Assembly: GCF_018128025.1 (NCBI RefSeq)
Contig: NZ_JAGSCS010000003.1
Coordinates: forward strand, 1 to 64,000
Direction: 5' to 3'
Origin: Proteiniclasticum sediminis
Lineage (GTDB): Bacteria; Bacillota; Clostridia; Clostridiales; Clostridiaceae
DNA length: 64,000 nucleotides
Part shown: positions 63,287 to 64,000 of the stretch, in pieces
Layout: each line of letters begins with the position of its first letter
Position numbering within the stretch: position 1 is the first letter of the stretch
Translations under genes and position numbers: made by a program
Notes under the pieces: generated by a model
What the model saw: only the letters and a program-made list of their open reading frames with translations
What the model was told of the DNA's origin: nothing
Database searches by the model: none

Positions 63287-64000
63287 TTAGTTTCCTCCGT
63301 TGCCATTGCCGTTCCCATTACCGTTGCCGTTGTTTCCAGGCTCCGTGGGGGCGGTGGGATCGATGACGGGGGCTTCGTAGGTATGGACATCGCAGATGGT
63401 GGTGGGCTGGGTACCGCTGACAAAGAGGTCTGAAGCCACGGTGCCGGCCACATAGCACTGCTCGTTGGGAATACCGCCGGACTCCTTGCAGAAGGAGGCG
63501 GTGATGAGTCCGCTGGGTCGGGTGACATTCGTCACGGGCAGTCCTTCCTGGAGGTAGGCCATGATTTTTCCATAGGCTACCTGGGTGATGAAGGAAATAA
63601 CCGTATTATTGGACCCGGGGACCAGCAGCGGTTTACGCTGATCGGATCCGATCCACATGGATGCGGAATAGTAGGGGGAGACACCGGCAAACCAAATATC
63701 CGTTGGCAGATTGTTTTCATTGGTGGCGGTACCGGTTTTACCGGCCAGAGGCATACTGGTCAAACGGGCTCTGGGCACATTCTTGGCCACGATGTCTTTC
63801 AGGACATCATAGACGAGATAAGCCGTTTGGGGACGCAGTACCTGTTCGGACTTGGGAATATTCTCCAGGATGACGTTTCCGGAGGAATCCGTGACCTTGG
63901 TGTACAAAATACTTTCCGTCACGACGCCGCTGTTGCCGAAGGCGCCATAGGCCGTGGCCAGGATGAGGGGATTTCCGCCGTCTTTGTTGTCATTGACGTT
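63287..64000 (-). CDS. Class A penicillin-binding protein, C-terminal part (partial)
   Basis: Transpeptidase end of a peptidoglycan synthase; the frame runs off the right edge. The third active-site motif KTGT (PLAGKTGTATNENN) is present, with LILATAYGAFGNSGV and DIWFAGVSPYYSASMWIG on either side, as in PBP1A/PonA. The C-terminus carries a short soluble segment and ends in a glycine-asparagine tail (GNNGNGNGNGNGNGGN), a flexible tail common in clostridial PBPs. The glycosyltransferase half and the SxxK serine lie beyond the window. Confidence 0.92.
   Translation of the reverse strand, partial: NVNDNKDGGNPLILATAYGAFGNSGVVTESILYTKVTDSSGNVILENIPKSEQVLRPQTAYLVYDVLKDIVAKNVPRARLTSMPLAGKTGTATNENNLPTDIWFAGVSPYYSASMWIGSDQRKPLLVPGSNNTVISFITQVAYGKIMAYLQEGLPVTNVTRPSGLITASFCKESGGIPNEQCYVAGTVASDLFVSGTQPTTICDVHTYEAPVIDPTAPTEPGNNGNGNGNGNGNGGN

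Noticed and set aside
1-64000. CRISPR arrays, tRNA and rRNA genes, replication origin
   Set aside because: No regularly spaced repeats, no cloverleaf-like intergenic sequence and no DnaA-box cluster were seen. A covariance or repeat search would settle it.

Overview
The window is a chromosomal segment from a low-redox, Gram-positive bacterium, most likely an anaerobic member of class Clostridia (Bacillota). The evidence is the dgt-dnaG-rpoD-trmK-nif3 block, the comEC-holA-rpsT-lepA-hemW block, a V-type ATPase operon, two-gene glycine decarboxylase (gcvPA/gcvPB), ferredoxin-linked 2-oxoacid oxidoreductase, pyruvate phosphate dikinase, strong AGGAGG-type ribosome sites with TTG/GTG starts, and TTGnnn-17-TATAAT promoters. 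I cannot name the genus from sequence alone.

Layout. 1-374: start of a leftward gene that looks like a transposase, then the ppdK promoter. 375-3103: ppdK. 3278-9989: dgt-like, dnaG, rpoD, a PH-domain membrane protein, trmK and nif3. 10035-10440: RNase P RNA with its promoter and terminator. 10441-12513: an inserted-looking, AT-richer block with a frameshifted MATE transporter, bounded by a diverged copy of the rnpB 3' end. 12649-16106: PTS transporter, nanE and an RpiR-type regulator, with a palindromic candidate operator. 16305-19110: gamma-glutamyltransferase and a split chromate transporter pair. 19129-24997: a TIM-barrel-like protein, an AraC regulator and a Fur-boxed ycl/ceu-type iron-siderophore ABC transporter. 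25015-34833: divergent korAB and a self-contained glycine-cleavage operon (gcvT, gcvH, gcvPA, gcvPB, lpd, lipoate ligase). 34865-38081: secreted CAP protein, msrA, azlCD. 38440-48328: V-ATPase operon. 48366-50938: galT and a mutarotase-like gene. 51008-52978: DUF1622 protein and a coiled-coil M23 peptidase. 53333-60180: sigma factor, comEC, holA, rpsT, lepA, hemW. 60187-64000: yaaA, LUD protein, mgtE and the 3' part of a class A penicillin-binding protein.

How the genes fit together. KorAB, the glycine-cleavage operon, PpdK and the ion-pumping V-ATPase are the core of an amino-acid-fermenting or acetogen-like energy metabolism, in which glycine and 2-oxoacids feed reduced ferredoxin and one-carbon units and the membrane gradient is handled by the V-ATPase. 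The PTS-NanE-RpiR cassette suggests amino-sugar uptake.

Most unusual feature. The V-ATPase operon carries a second, shorter subunit I gene directly before the full-length one. It aligns gap-free with the cytoplasmic half of subunit I over 320 residues (166 identical by hand count) and stops exactly where the membrane domain would begin. It is not visibly decayed and could supply an extra docking site for a peripheral stalk. Other points to check are the duplicated rnpB 3' end around the MATE block, a sigma-factor gene overlapping a comEC that lacks its metallo-hydrolase domain, and a leader peptide coupled to the iron transporter.
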